Below are positions 16,182-24,756 of a DNA stretch of 46,276 nt, piece by piece (position 1 is the first letter of the stretch; each line of letters opens with the position of its first letter). A program made the position numbers and the translations under genes. The stretch lies in the NCBI GenBank assembly GCA_016867005.1, contig VGKM01000001.1:1-46276 (forward strand), in the 5' to 3' direction. The notes under the pieces are model-generated. The model saw only the letters and a program-made list of their open reading frames with translations. It had not been told where the DNA came from and did not search any database. This DNA comes from Candidatus Omnitrophota bacterium (GTDB lineage Bacteria; Omnitrophota; Gorgyraeia; Gygaellales; Profunditerraquicolaceae).

Positions 16182-16967
16182 TTACTCCACCAATTCTGAA
16201 AGATAAACAAATTTATACCCTTCTTTGGATAATTCAGGCATTACCTCTGCGAGAACCTCTAATGTTGATTTGCGGTCATGCCCAACGCCTATCGCATGCC
16301 CGTGGATCCTCGCTTTATTTTTAAGTTTATTGATCTGTATCCGGATATATCGCGGGCTTGATTCATTATCCAGGAAAACATCTCGTCTGGCAGACTTGAT
16401 ACCCATTTTTTCTGCTAAGCCCCTGGCAACAGAATCGGAAGAAACATAGCTGTCAAAGAAATAAAGCTTCTTTTTTTTTAGTTCGCTGAAGATAACTTTC
16501 ATTACTCTGGTATCGGAGGTAAGCTTTGAGCCCATATGGTTTGACAGTCCCTTGCAGAATTTTATGCCGGCCAAGTCATCGTTTAGAATATTTTTTATTT
16601 GGGCGTCTTCCATACTGCACAAAATGGTATTCTTTTCCAGGCGGTATTTTTCATATGGCTCCATCGGCAAGTGAAGGATTATTTCAAAACCCATGTCATG
16701 CAATTTTTGAGAAGCAAGGACAGAGAAATCAAGGTTAGGGAGGACTGACATCGTCATCGGGTATTTTATCCTGCTTGCTATATCCAGGGTGTCCTTACGG
16801 TAGCCCCAATCATCAATAACAATCGCAATTTTACCTTTAACTTTAATAGGCGGAAGGCTGATGCTAACCGGTTTTTTAGGCCGGGCGGCCAACAGATAAA
16901 TAATTAAGAAACTTTGCAGGATAATAATCAGGCCGAGAAATGCTATGAGGTTTTTCTTCTGTTTCAT
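16182..16967 (-). CDS. Divergent polysaccharide deacetylase family protein
   Basis: 261 residues, with an N-terminal membrane anchor (about 7-27) and a NodB-like barrel of the divergent YibQ/DUF610 family: KIAIVIDDWGYRKDT, MTMSVLPNLDFSVL, GFEIILHLPMEPYEKYRLE, LSNHMGSKLT, FFDSYVSSDSVARGLAEKMG and the terminal GHAIGVGHDRKSTLEVL. The metal-site Asp and His positions appear retained, but enzymatic activity has rarely been shown for this family. It overlaps the ctpA stop by 4 bp, a pairing also seen in other bacteria, which suggests a role in cell-wall remodelling. Substrate unknown. Confidence 0.85.
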   Translation of the reverse strand: MKQKKNLIAFLGLIIILQSFLIIYLLAARPKKPVSISLPPIKVKGKIAIVIDDWGYRKDTLDIASRIKYPMTMSVLPNLDFSVLASQKLHDMGFEIILHLPMEPYEKYRLEKNTILCSMEDAQIKNILNDDLAGIKFCKGLSNHMGSKLTSDTRVMKVIFSELKKKKLYFFDSYVSSDSVARGLAEKMGIKSARRDVFLDNESSPRYIRIQINKLKNKARIHGHAIGVGHDRKSTLEVLAEVMPELSKEGYKFVYLSELVE

Positions 16968-18253
16968 TTATTATTAGCTTCTTTAACTATGCGTATTGCT
17001 TTTAAAACGTCTACTGAGCGCATCAACTGATTATCGGCCTTTAGTTTGTCCTGTTCGTTTTTTAGAGTACTATTTTTCCCCTGCTTACCCTTATTTTCCA
17101 ATTCAATAAATACATCTTCGGGCTTTTCAAGTTTTAATTCATCTTTTTTAGCAAGGTCGATTTTACCGTCTTCCACGATGATATCCGGGGTCACTCCCTT
17201 ATTGTGGATTAATTTACCGTTGGGAGTAAAATACCTGCTGGTAGTAAGCCTTAATGCCGAACCGTCGCTTAGCGGGATGACCGTTTGCACCGAACCCTTC
17301 CCGAATGATTTGGTGCCGATTATAATTGCGCGTTTATAATCCTGCAGGCACCCGGCAACTATTTCGCTGCCTGAGGCCGACCCTTCGTTGATTAAAACAA
17401 CCATAGGCAGGCCTAAAATCGGATTATTTGAACTGGAGGTGAATTTCATATTCTGCGAAGGGATCCGGCCCTGGGTTGATAACACAGGCCTCCCCTTTTC
17501 TATAAATTTCTCGCTTACCTTGACCGCGACATCAAGCAGGCCGCCGGGGTTGTTTCTGAGGTCCAGGATAAGCGCTGTCATTTTTTCTTTTTTTAGTTTT
17601 TCAAGTGCTATGTTTAAATCAGTTGCTGTGTTTTCCCTGAATTCTACAAGGCGGACATATCCGATACCGTCGTCGATTATGGTAGCTTCTTTTATATCTT
17701 TAATTTTGATGATATCGCGTACGAAACGCAGGTCCAACAACTTATTCTCTGATTCTCTGAGGACCGTAATATTTACCGCTTCTCCGGCTTTTCCGCGGAG
17801 TTTCTTTACCGCATCCAGTATGGTTATGTCTTTTGTCAATTCATCGTTGATCTTTACGATCCTGTCATTTGCTTTTATTCCGGCTTTCCATGCAGGGGTG
17901 TCTTCTAAAGGAGTCACGACCGTAAGCAATCCGTCTTTTATGGTGATTTCAATCCCTAATCCGCCGAATTTTCCTTCGGTATCGACTTTTAATTCATTAT
18001 ATGTCTCAGGGTCCATAAACTGGCTGTGCGGGTCCAATGAAGCCAGCATCCCTTTTAAGGCGCCATAGATAATATCTTTAGGCGTAACTTCATCAACGTA
18101 ATCGGTCTGAACGATTGCCAGGGTATCTGCGAAAAGTTCGACTTCCCTGTACAGGTCGTCTTTTTTCTTTTTTTCAACGGCTGAAATTGCGATTGCGGTA
18201 ACTACAAGTGCCATAATAAGGAAAACTATAAAAAGAAAGATCCGTTTAAACAT
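16964..18253 (-). CDS. ctpA: C-terminal processing peptidase, S41 family
   Basis: Periplasmic serine protease that trims C-termini of proteins, often cell-wall hydrolases. 429 residues: membrane anchor/signal at 4-25, N-terminal S41 helper region (DPHSQFMDPETYNELK), PDZ domain about 95-175 (GKFGGLGIEITIKDGLLTVV), then the peptidase domain with the catalytic pair Ser294 (NEGSASGSEIVAG) and Lys319 (GTKSFGKGSVQ), 25 residues apart as in CtpB-type enzymes. The C-terminus is Lys/Glu/Asn-rich. The ATG overlaps the gatB stop by 8 bp, so it is probably translated with the gat genes. Confidence 0.94.
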   Translation of the reverse strand: MFKRIFLFIVFLIMALVVTAIAISAVEKKKKDDLYREVELFADTLAIVQTDYVDEVTPKDIIYGALKGMLASLDPHSQFMDPETYNELKVDTEGKFGGLGIEITIKDGLLTVVTPLEDTPAWKAGIKANDRIVKINDELTKDITILDAVKKLRGKAGEAVNITVLRESENKLLDLRFVRDIIKIKDIKEATIIDDGIGYVRLVEFRENTATDLNIALEKLKKEKMTALILDLRNNPGGLLDVAVKVSEKFIEKGRPVLSTQGRIPSQNMKFTSSSNNPILGLPMVVLINEGSASGSEIVAGCLQDYKRAIIIGTKSFGKGSVQTVIPLSDGSALRLTTSRYFTPNGKLIHNKGVTPDIIVEDGKIDLAKKDELKLEKPEDVFIELENKGKQGKNSTLKNEQDKLKADNQLMRSVDVLKAIRIVKEANNK

Positions 18254-19685
18254 CTGTCAGCCTCCGCCTTAATACATCCTGTACAACTTTAGGGTTTGCT
18301 TTTCCGCCTGATTTTTTCATCAATTGCCCCACCAAAAACATTATTGCATTCGTTTTTCCTGATTTAAAATCCTGTACCGGCCCGGGATTGCCTTTAATTA
18401 CCTCATCCGCAAGTTTCTCTAAGCTGGACTCATCGGAGATCTGGAATAAGTTTTTCTCCCGTATAATCTGGGTTGCCAATTTATTTGCTTTAAGAGATTC
18501 GTTGAAAACAGACTTTGCTACAAGATTGGATATCTGTCCGTCTTCAGCCAGTTTTATCAGTTTAATGAATTCATCGTCGCCGCCAGGTATTATCAGATCC
18601 GCCGGTTCCATTTTAGATGCGGCCGCTGTTTCTAAAACAGGCCCGATGCTCCAGTTGACAACAGGTTTTTTATTCGCAGACGGGTATTTCTTGATCCTTT
18701 CTTCTGTAATATACGCAAACTTTTTATCCGAAGTCAAGACTTTGGCATCATATTCCGATAAGCCGTATTCTTTAATAAAACGCAGCATTTTCTCGGTAGG
18801 GAGTTCCGGGATCTCGTTTTTTAACCCAAGGATCTGTTCGTCGCTGACTAAGAATGGCGGCAGGTCGGGCTCGGGGAAATAGCGGTAATCCTGCGCCCCT
18901 TCTTTAGTGCGCATGGGTACGCTTACCATTGTTTTTGCGTCCCATAACCTTGTTTCCTGGGAAATTTTCTCATTTCTATTCAGGGCTTCCGACTGGCGCT
19001 TGATTTCATAATCCAACGCGTCCCTCACGCCTTTAAAGGAGTTCATATTCTTCAATTCGGTTTTTGTCCCGAGAGTTGTTTCTCCTTTAGGCCTTATTGA
19101 GACATTTGCATCACAACGCAGGGAGCCCTTTTCCATATCGCAGTCCGATACCTCCAGGTACTCAAGGATGCTTTTTAATGTAGATAAATATTCATATGCC
19201 TCTAACGGCGAATTGATGTCTGGCTCGCTTACTATTTCTAATAACGGGACTCCCGCGCGGTTAAAATCAACCAAGCTGCAGTTTTCTTTATGGATTAATT
19301 TACCCGCGTCCTCTTCCATATGGACACGGGTTATTCCTATGCGTTTTATTTTGCCTTCAACTTCTATATCAAGGTAGCCCTTGGTTGCTAAAGGCAGGTC
19401 ATATTGAGAAATTTGGTAATTCTTAGGGAGGTCCGGGTAAAAATAATTCTTACGGTCAAATTTCGTAAAATTCTGCACTTTACAATTTAATGCCAGCCCG
19501 GTTTTTATAGCGTAATCAAACGCCTTTTTGTTTAAGACAGGCAAAGAACCGGGGAACCCAAGGCATACAGGGCAGACCTGTGTGTTGGGCTGGCTTCCAA
19601 ATTCAGTAGAGCAGCCGCAAAAGGCCTTGGTCTTGGTTTTTAAATGAAGGTGTACTTCTAAGCCGATTACTGCAACGTATTCCAT
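18246..19685 (-). CDS. gatB: Asp-tRNA(Asn)/Glu-tRNA(Gln) amidotransferase subunit B
   Basis: GatB holds the kinase and tRNA-binding part of the GatCAB complex that converts mischarged Glu-tRNA-Gln or Asp-tRNA-Asn to the amide. 479 residues, the normal length; the opening VIGLEVHLHLKTKTKAFCGC with two Cys and TQVCPVC further on form the zinc-type cluster, followed by YFYPDLPKNYQISQYD, RVHMEEDAGKL, FNRAGVPLLEIVSEPD, and a C-terminal YqeY-like domain ending in VVQDVLRRRL. The start forms a TAATG junction with the gatA stop. Confidence 0.96.
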   Translation of the reverse strand: MEYVAVIGLEVHLHLKTKTKAFCGCSTEFGSQPNTQVCPVCLGFPGSLPVLNKKAFDYAIKTGLALNCKVQNFTKFDRKNYFYPDLPKNYQISQYDLPLATKGYLDIEVEGKIKRIGITRVHMEEDAGKLIHKENCSLVDFNRAGVPLLEIVSEPDINSPLEAYEYLSTLKSILEYLEVSDCDMEKGSLRCDANVSIRPKGETTLGTKTELKNMNSFKGVRDALDYEIKRQSEALNRNEKISQETRLWDAKTMVSVPMRTKEGAQDYRYFPEPDLPPFLVSDEQILGLKNEIPELPTEKMLRFIKEYGLSEYDAKVLTSDKKFAYITEERIKKYPSANKKPVVNWSIGPVLETAAASKMEPADLIIPGGDDEFIKLIKLAEDGQISNLVAKSVFNESLKANKLATQIIREKNLFQISDESSLEKLADEVIKGNPGPVQDFKSGKTNAIMFLVGQLMKKSGGKANPKVVQDVLRRRLTDV

Positions 19686-21103
19686 TAAATTTCGGGCCTC
19701 ATTTTATGCCAGGGCGTATTTTGTTCATAGGCATGGGCTATGCGTAAAAGAAGCCCCTCGTCAAACGGTTTAGCCAGTATCTGCAGGCCCACAGGCAACC
19801 CTGCTTTTGTAAAACCGCAAGGAATTGATATTGCAGGGATGCCCGCAAGGTTGGCAGAGATTGTAAAAATATCCGATAAATACATTTTTAGAGGGTCAGT
19901 TGTTTTTTCTCCGGCTTTAAATGCCGCGGTCGGAGAAGTCGGCGTTACGATACAATCAAATTCTTTAAAGACATTATCAAAGTCATTTTTGATTAATGTC
20001 CTTACTTTTAAAGCCCTCAGGTAATAAGCGTCATAATAACCGTGTGACAATGCAAATGTGCCAAGGATTATCCTTCTCTTTGCTTCTTCGCCAAATCCTT
20101 CTTCGCGGGTCCTTTTGTATAAATCTATCAGGCCTTCGGGGCCATTGCTGCGCCAGCCGTATTGCACTCCGTCGAACCTGGCGAGATTGGAACTTGCTTC
20201 AGCAGTCGCGATTATATAATAAACGGGTACTGCATATTCGGTATGAGGAAGGGAAACTTCTTTGTTTGCCGCTCCGATGGCCCGGAGCTTATTAACTGCT
20301 TCTTCGATAATATTTTTAATTTCCGGGTCTATGCCTGAGACAAAATATTCTTTTGGGATGCCGACTTTTATTCCTTTAATATCTCCTGTTAAGGATTTTG
20401 TGTAATCAGGCACTTCTGCATTTACTGAAGTAGAATCAAGGGGGTCGTAACCGGAAATTGCATTTAAAAGTATTGCAGAGTCCCGGGTATCTTTTGTGAT
20501 CGGGCCTATCTGATCAAGGCTTGAAGCAAAGGCGATCAGTCCGTAGCGGGAGACCCTGCCATATGTCGGTTTCATTCCGACTACTCCGCAAAAACTAGCG
20601 GGCTGCCTGATCGAGCCACCTGTGTCAGAGCCCAGGGCCATTATTGCTTCATCTGCAGCTACTGCTGCAGCAGAACCGCCTGAGGAGCCGCCGGGCACAC
20701 AATCGGTATCCCAGGGGTTATTGGTCCTTCCAAAGCAGGAATTCTCAGTTGAAGAACCAAAAGCAAATTCGTCCATATTGGTTTTTACCGGCAGTGCCAT
20801 AAAACCGGCGCCGGACAATTTGTCTATTACGGTTGCGTTATAAGGCGGATTAAAGCCCTGCAGGATTTTTGAGCAGCATTCTGTAAGAACGCCCTTTGTG
20901 CAGATATTATCTTTTATAGATACGGGTATTCCCGCAGGAAGCTCATTTTGCCCGGCAAAGCCGTTAAATCGCACATAGGCCTTTACTTTTGGATCTATTG
21001 ATTTGATCCTTGATTCAATCGCAGCAACAACATCCGTATGCGTAAAAGCTTTTTCATTTAATTTAACTGATAATTCATGTGAGGTTAACTTATAGATTTC
21101 CAT
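19685..21103 (-). CDS. gatA: Asp-tRNA(Asn)/Glu-tRNA(Gln) amidotransferase subunit A
   Basis: The glutaminase subunit of GatCAB, amidase-signature family, releasing ammonia that is channelled to GatB. 472 residues; the Lys/cis-Ser/Ser triad is Lys64 (PVSIKDNICTKG), Ser140 and Ser164 (PGGSSGGSAAAVAAD and GSDTGGSIRQPASFCG), with the 24-residue Ser-Ser spacing of known GatA. The GRVSRYGLIAFASSLDQIGP loop is also intact. The gene lies 8 bp after gatC and overlaps gatB by one base. Confidence 0.96.
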   Translation of the reverse strand: MEIYKLTSHELSVKLNEKAFTHTDVVAAIESRIKSIDPKVKAYVRFNGFAGQNELPAGIPVSIKDNICTKGVLTECCSKILQGFNPPYNATVIDKLSGAGFMALPVKTNMDEFAFGSSTENSCFGRTNNPWDTDCVPGGSSGGSAAAVAADEAIMALGSDTGGSIRQPASFCGVVGMKPTYGRVSRYGLIAFASSLDQIGPITKDTRDSAILLNAISGYDPLDSTSVNAEVPDYTKSLTGDIKGIKVGIPKEYFVSGIDPEIKNIIEEAVNKLRAIGAANKEVSLPHTEYAVPVYYIIATAEASSNLARFDGVQYGWRSNGPEGLIDLYKRTREEGFGEEAKRRIILGTFALSHGYYDAYYLRALKVRTLIKNDFDNVFKEFDCIVTPTSPTAAFKAGEKTTDPLKMYLSDIFTISANLAGIPAISIPCGFTKAGLPVGLQILAKPFDEGLLLRIAHAYEQNTPWHKMRPEI

Positions 21104-21111
21104 ACCGGCAA

Positions 21112-21399
21112 TTATTCGATTACCTTTGGCACGCCAAAGAATTTATCATTTTTTTGAGGGGCGTTCTTCAGTGTTTCTTCCAGGGGTAAAGATTCAGAAA
21201 GGGTATCTTCTCTAAAGACATTATTTAGAGGCAGAATATGGCTGGCAGCATTTACGTCTTTAACGTCAAGCTCTTTCAGCTTGTCGATAAAATCTAATAT
21301 GCTTTTTAGCTGGACAGCTAATTTATCTAACTCTTTATCGCACAAATCAATACGCGCTAAGTGCGAAACATGTTTTACTGTATTTTTAGTTATATCCAT
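21112..21399 (-). CDS. gatC: Asp-tRNA(Asn)/Glu-tRNA(Gln) amidotransferase subunit C
   Basis: Small clamp subunit that wraps GatA and joins it to GatB. From the ATG at 21399 it is 95 residues, the usual GatC length, with VKHVSHLARIDLCDKELDKL near the start and the conserved LPLNNVFREDTL and a C-terminal NDKFFGVPKVIE, which matches the family's FxVPxVI ending. A TTG 16 codons earlier (21447) is rejected because the -35 box of a strong promoter coincides with it. No ribosome site precedes the chosen ATG. First gene of gatCAB-ctpA and probably of the longer downstream run. Confidence 0.93.
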   Translation of the reverse strand: MDITKNTVKHVSHLARIDLCDKELDKLAVQLKSILDFIDKLKELDVKDVNAASHILPLNNVFREDTLSESLPLEETLKNAPQKNDKFFGVPKVIE

Positions 21400-21418
21400 A
21401 TTATTATTAATTTTGTTA

Positions 21419-21447
21419 ATTTTACCACCGTAATGGGTAAAAGTCAA
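21419..21447 (-). promoter_or_regulatory. Promoter for gatCAB
   Basis: On the minus strand: TTGACT at 21447-21442, a 17-bp spacer, TAAAAT at 21424-21419. The expected transcript start near 21412 leaves only about 13 nt before the gatC ATG, and that leader is A/T-rich with no Shine-Dalgarno. This also separates gatCAB from the upstream two-component genes. Confidence 0.7.
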
Positions 21448-21485
21448 AGAAATTTACGGCAGGAAGGAAGGACGCTGCAAAAGGT

Positions 21486-22088
21486 CTAACTATTTATCAG
21501 CTTGAGGATTGAATTAGACAGGCTTGTCTCATCAAGGTCGATTTTATTGCCGTTTTCCTCAAATTCAATCAACAAGTCCACCAATTCAGATAAAATCTGG
21601 GCGCGGGACAGTTTATAGCCGCGATGGAACATGGCATCCTTGCCTAATTTGTCGAGAAAGTCGATCTGCTGCCTTGAAAGAAAGGCTACTGTCCTCACCT
21701 TATCTTTTAAAGGGAATGTTTCTTTGGCTAGTTTATTAATGGCTTTTACAAGTTCGCCTGTTTTTACGGGTTTTGAAATAAAATGGCCGTTTTCAATTAA
21801 TCCTTTATGTTTTCCCAGCTCATCTTCTTTTATTATAGCGCTTAAGAAAATTATAGGGATGTTTTTCAGGTCTTTGCTTCTTTTTAAGTCCGTCAAAACG
21901 TCAATTCCGGTTTTCCCGGGCATCATTATATCCAAAAGGATGATATCGGGGCAGATGTCTTTAGCCATGCCGAGGGCTGTTCTGCTGTCATAACAAATAC
22001 TGACGTTAAAATCTCCTTCAGCTTCCAGGTTCTTTTTTATAAAAAAACAGAAATCTTTTTCATCGTCAACAACAAGGATCTTTTTCAT
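21486..22088 (-). CDS. Response regulator with unusual C-terminal domain
   Basis: 200 residues. Residues 1-120 are a receiver domain: acidic pair in VVDDEKD, phosphoacceptor Asp53 (IILLDIMMPGKTG), switch Ser83, and Lys106 (FISKPVK). The C-terminal part (about 130-200) is not a common output domain; it reads RQQIDFLDKLGKDAMFHRG followed by KLSRAQILSELVDLLIEFEE, resembling a ribbon-helix-helix-type DNA-binding fold, but this is inferred only from pattern. It lies 17 bp after the multi-PAS histidine kinase (22106-24655), its likely partner. Target genes are unknown. Confidence 0.85.
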   Translation of the reverse strand: MKKILVVDDEKDFCFFIKKNLEAEGDFNVSICYDSRTALGMAKDICPDIILLDIMMPGKTGIDVLTDLKRSKDLKNIPIIFLSAIIKEDELGKHKGLIENGHFISKPVKTGELVKAINKLAKETFPLKDKVRTVAFLSRQQIDFLDKLGKDAMFHRGYKLSRAQILSELVDLLIEFEENGNKIDLDETSLSNSILKLINS

Positions 22089-22105
22089 AGAATGATGCCC
22101 CTTTT

Positions 22106-24655
22106 TTATGCCGGCGGAACCGGCAAAATGATTTTTACTACGGTGCCTTTTCCTGGCCCGCTGTCAATAGATATGCTGCCCTTATGTTTATCAATAATCA
22201 TTTTAGCTACGGGAAGCCCGAGCCCTGTCCCCTTTTTTGCTGTTTTTGTGGTATAAAACGGTTCAAAAACTTTGGAAAGGTCGTCTTTTGGTATGCCTTC
22301 TCCGTTATCAGAGATTTCAATTACGCATTGCGACTCACCCAAAAGCGAAAGTTCATCTTTATTTATGTAGGCGCGGACATTGATTTCACCTCCGTTTGGC
22401 ATGGCCTCAATTGAATTTACAAAGATGTTTATCAGTACCTGAAAAAGCTGGCTCCTGTCGACTTCGACATAAAGATTCTTTTCAATATCAACCTTTACCT
22501 TTAACCCGCCGGCATCAAGGGAATATTTAAGCAAGGATAGCGGGTCGGCAATTAATTCGCTAACCGAGGTTTTCTGGATCTTGAGCCCTGAGGGCCTGGC
22601 TGCTTTTAGTAAGTCCTCAAGGGTATTGCTTGCCCTTAAAGCAGCTTCTTTGACTTTAAGTATTGCCGTTTTGGTTTCTGTATCCGACTTGTCCATTTTT
22701 CTCTGCAAAAATTCAATTCCGCTTATGATTATACCCAGCGGGTTCTTTACTTCGTGGGCGATACTTGAGGAAAACCTTCCTAATGCAGCCAATTTCTCCG
22801 ATTGCACAAGGTCGTCGTGCGCTTTTTTTAAGCGCTCTTCCGCGTGTTTACGCTCGGTAATATCCTCGAAGCTTTCTATCCCGCCGATTATCTTTCCTTT
22901 TGCATCATGGAGGTAATCGACATTTTTTATAACTACGCGTTTTTCCCCGTCTTTTCTGATGATAACACACTCACGGGACATAATAGGTTTCTCAACATCC
23001 ATATCATAGAGGCCGCAATTTTCTCTGCACGGGGTTTCGGCAAACATAAAACAATCTTTACCCAGGACATCACTAAGAGAGTATCCAGTGATTTCCGCCG
23101 CCTTGTCGTTCCAATTAGTAATTTTTTTATCAAGGTCAACTGTGAATATCGCGCTTGGGATTACCCGGTAAAGAAGTTCAGCAAATTCTTTGGCTTCTTT
23201 CAGGGATTCTTCCTGAAGGTTGCGTTCGGTAATATCGGTATCGGCCCCGCGATAACCCAGCAATCCCCCGTTTTTATTAACAATTGGCACGGCGTTTGTT
23301 TCTAAAATAACGATATTGCCGTTTTTATGCAGGCACTTATTGACAAACCTTCTGAAGATAACTTTTTTTTCGATATTTTCGAATATTTCTTCCATCAGGC
23401 GCTTTTTATCTTCAGGAGGGAAAATGTCATAAAAATGTAATTTGTTGACCAGTTCTTCCGGTTTGTAGCCCAATATATTCTCTACTGCAGGGCTTGCATA
23501 AGTATAAAGCCCCTTCTCATTTACATCCCAGATAAATTCTTTGGAGATCTTGGTAATCTGATTAAACCTGTCTTCGCTTTCACTCAGGGAGTTCTTGATC
23601 ATTTCCCGTTCTTCTTCAATGCTTAGGGCTTTTGCAAGTATTGACAGCAATTCCAGCTCGTATGGCTTGAATTCCCTGTCTTCCGTAAAGACAACGCATA
23701 GCGAACCGATAGATTCATTTTTTAATTTAACTGCATGGCCGATATATGTTTTAAGGCCGAATTTCTTCACATTGGGATCCGTCCGGAAATATCGTGAATT
23801 CTGTAAATTTCTTACTACTTGAGGCGTATTATCGGCATTAGAAATAATATCAAAGCATAAATGGCCCCGGGGTTTATCTTTTTTTTGCAGGTCCTCCGGG
23901 GCATTCCAATCGCAGATGGTGCAGAGAAAGTCCTCCTGAAGGCGGTTATAGAGCGCGCAATCCCCGCGCAAAAGTAATCCTGCTGCCTTTACCAGTAAGG
24001 CGATGTTTTTTTTCGGGTCAGGCCCGAATTGGACAAGAGAATTATTCAGCTCAAGGATAGTATCAAATGCGCGTTTTTGTTCGGTAATATCATCGACCAT
24101 CTCGATTGCCGCAATGATCTTTCCTTCTTTGTCTTTTAAAGGGGTAGAAACAATCCTGTAGTTCCTGATCTCGTCAAAAAAAGGAGTCTGGGTGATGGAT
24201 TCGTGTACGAGCCCGTCTTTTAAGGTTTTGGCCGTGGGGCAGTAGGTGCAGATAGTTTTTCTTGAAGGGTTATTAAAAGATTTATAGCATATGGGCCGTT
24301 TTGATTCATTTATTGTCGGAAACCAGGCCCGCATCTGTTTATTAAGAGCAATGATTTCCATTTCCGGGCTGATCAGGGAAACCCCTATGCCGATATTGTC
24401 TAGGACTGACCTGTATTTATCTTCGGATTTTCTTAAGGCCTCTTCTACGCGTTTCCTGCCGGCAATATCATTTATAAGCTGTTGGCTGATTGCCTTAGCT
24501 TCAAAGGTGCGTTCTTGGACAAGCTGTTCAAGGTCTTTGATCTTTTTCTTAAGTTTATCGATATTGCCGGAAGCTTTCTTTGCAGGGGGAGTTTTAGGAG
24601 GTTTTTTAGTAATCATTCTGCCCCAAAAACTTGGGGCCCTTTTCTTCTGACCCAT
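22106..24655 (-). CDS. Multi-PAS/GAF sensor histidine kinase
   Basis: 849 residues with no membrane helix, so a cytoplasmic sensor. Order: Lys/Pro-rich N-terminus and coiled coil (30-75), PAS1 (about 75-190), GAF (about 205-345), PAS2 (360-480), PAS3 (485-605), HisKA with His634 (SIAHEVKNPLG), and HATPase with N box NIFVNSIEAMPNGG, G1 DNGEGIP, F box FEPFYTTK and G2 GTGLGLPVAK. PAS1 carries Cys123, Cys136 and Cys139; PAS3 has Cys535, Cys543 and Cys547, suggesting metal or redox sensing. The ATG is 8 bp from a perfect -10 box, so the mRNA may be leaderless; a later ATG at 24616 is the alternative. Partner is the regulator just downstream. Confidence 0.93.
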   Translation of the reverse strand: MGQKKRAPSFWGRMITKKPPKTPPAKKASGNIDKLKKKIKDLEQLVQERTFEAKAISQQLINDIAGRKRVEEALRKSEDKYRSVLDNIGIGVSLISPEMEIIALNKQMRAWFPTINESKRPICYKSFNNPSRKTICTYCPTAKTLKDGLVHESITQTPFFDEIRNYRIVSTPLKDKEGKIIAAIEMVDDITEQKRAFDTILELNNSLVQFGPDPKKNIALLVKAAGLLLRGDCALYNRLQEDFLCTICDWNAPEDLQKKDKPRGHLCFDIISNADNTPQVVRNLQNSRYFRTDPNVKKFGLKTYIGHAVKLKNESIGSLCVVFTEDREFKPYELELLSILAKALSIEEEREMIKNSLSESEDRFNQITKISKEFIWDVNEKGLYTYASPAVENILGYKPEELVNKLHFYDIFPPEDKKRLMEEIFENIEKKVIFRRFVNKCLHKNGNIVILETNAVPIVNKNGGLLGYRGADTDITERNLQEESLKEAKEFAELLYRVIPSAIFTVDLDKKITNWNDKAAEITGYSLSDVLGKDCFMFAETPCRENCGLYDMDVEKPIMSRECVIIRKDGEKRVVIKNVDYLHDAKGKIIGGIESFEDITERKHAEERLKKAHDDLVQSEKLAALGRFSSSIAHEVKNPLGIIISGIEFLQRKMDKSDTETKTAILKVKEAALRASNTLEDLLKAARPSGLKIQKTSVSELIADPLSLLKYSLDAGGLKVKVDIEKNLYVEVDRSQLFQVLINIFVNSIEAMPNGGEINVRAYINKDELSLLGESQCVIEISDNGEGIPKDDLSKVFEPFYTTKTAKKGTGLGLPVAKMIIDKHKGSISIDSGPGKGTVVKIILPVPPA

Positions 24656-24663
24656 GATTTAAT

Positions 24664-24691
24664 ATTATACCGCTGGTTTCATAGGTGTCAA
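24664..24691 (-). promoter_or_regulatory. Consensus sigma70 promoter for the histidine kinase
   Basis: Minus strand: perfect TTGACA at 24691-24686, a 16-bp spacer and perfect TATAAT at 24669-24664. The ATG at 24655 begins 9 bp after the -10 box, leaving essentially no room for a leader or a ribosome site. Confidence 0.8.
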
Positions 24692-24704
24692 TTACAGAAA
24701 TTTG

Positions 24705-24733
24705 TAGACAAAGCCCTGAAAAGCCGGTAAAAT
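24705..24733 (+). promoter_or_regulatory. Promoter for the GH94-like gene
   Basis: TAGACA at 24705-24710, a 17-bp spacer and TAAAAT at 24728-24733, divergent from the kinase promoter. An AGGAG ribosome site follows, 6 nt before the ATG at 24757, so unlike the divergent kinase gene this one has a conventional leader. Confidence 0.65.
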
Positions 24734-24756
24734 AGAAAAACTAATCAGGAGTAAAT

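Noticed and set aside
21400..21447. Longer gatC N-terminus from a TTG at 21447
   Set aside because: The -35 box of a near-consensus promoter lies on that codon and the remaining 95 residues match GatC length.
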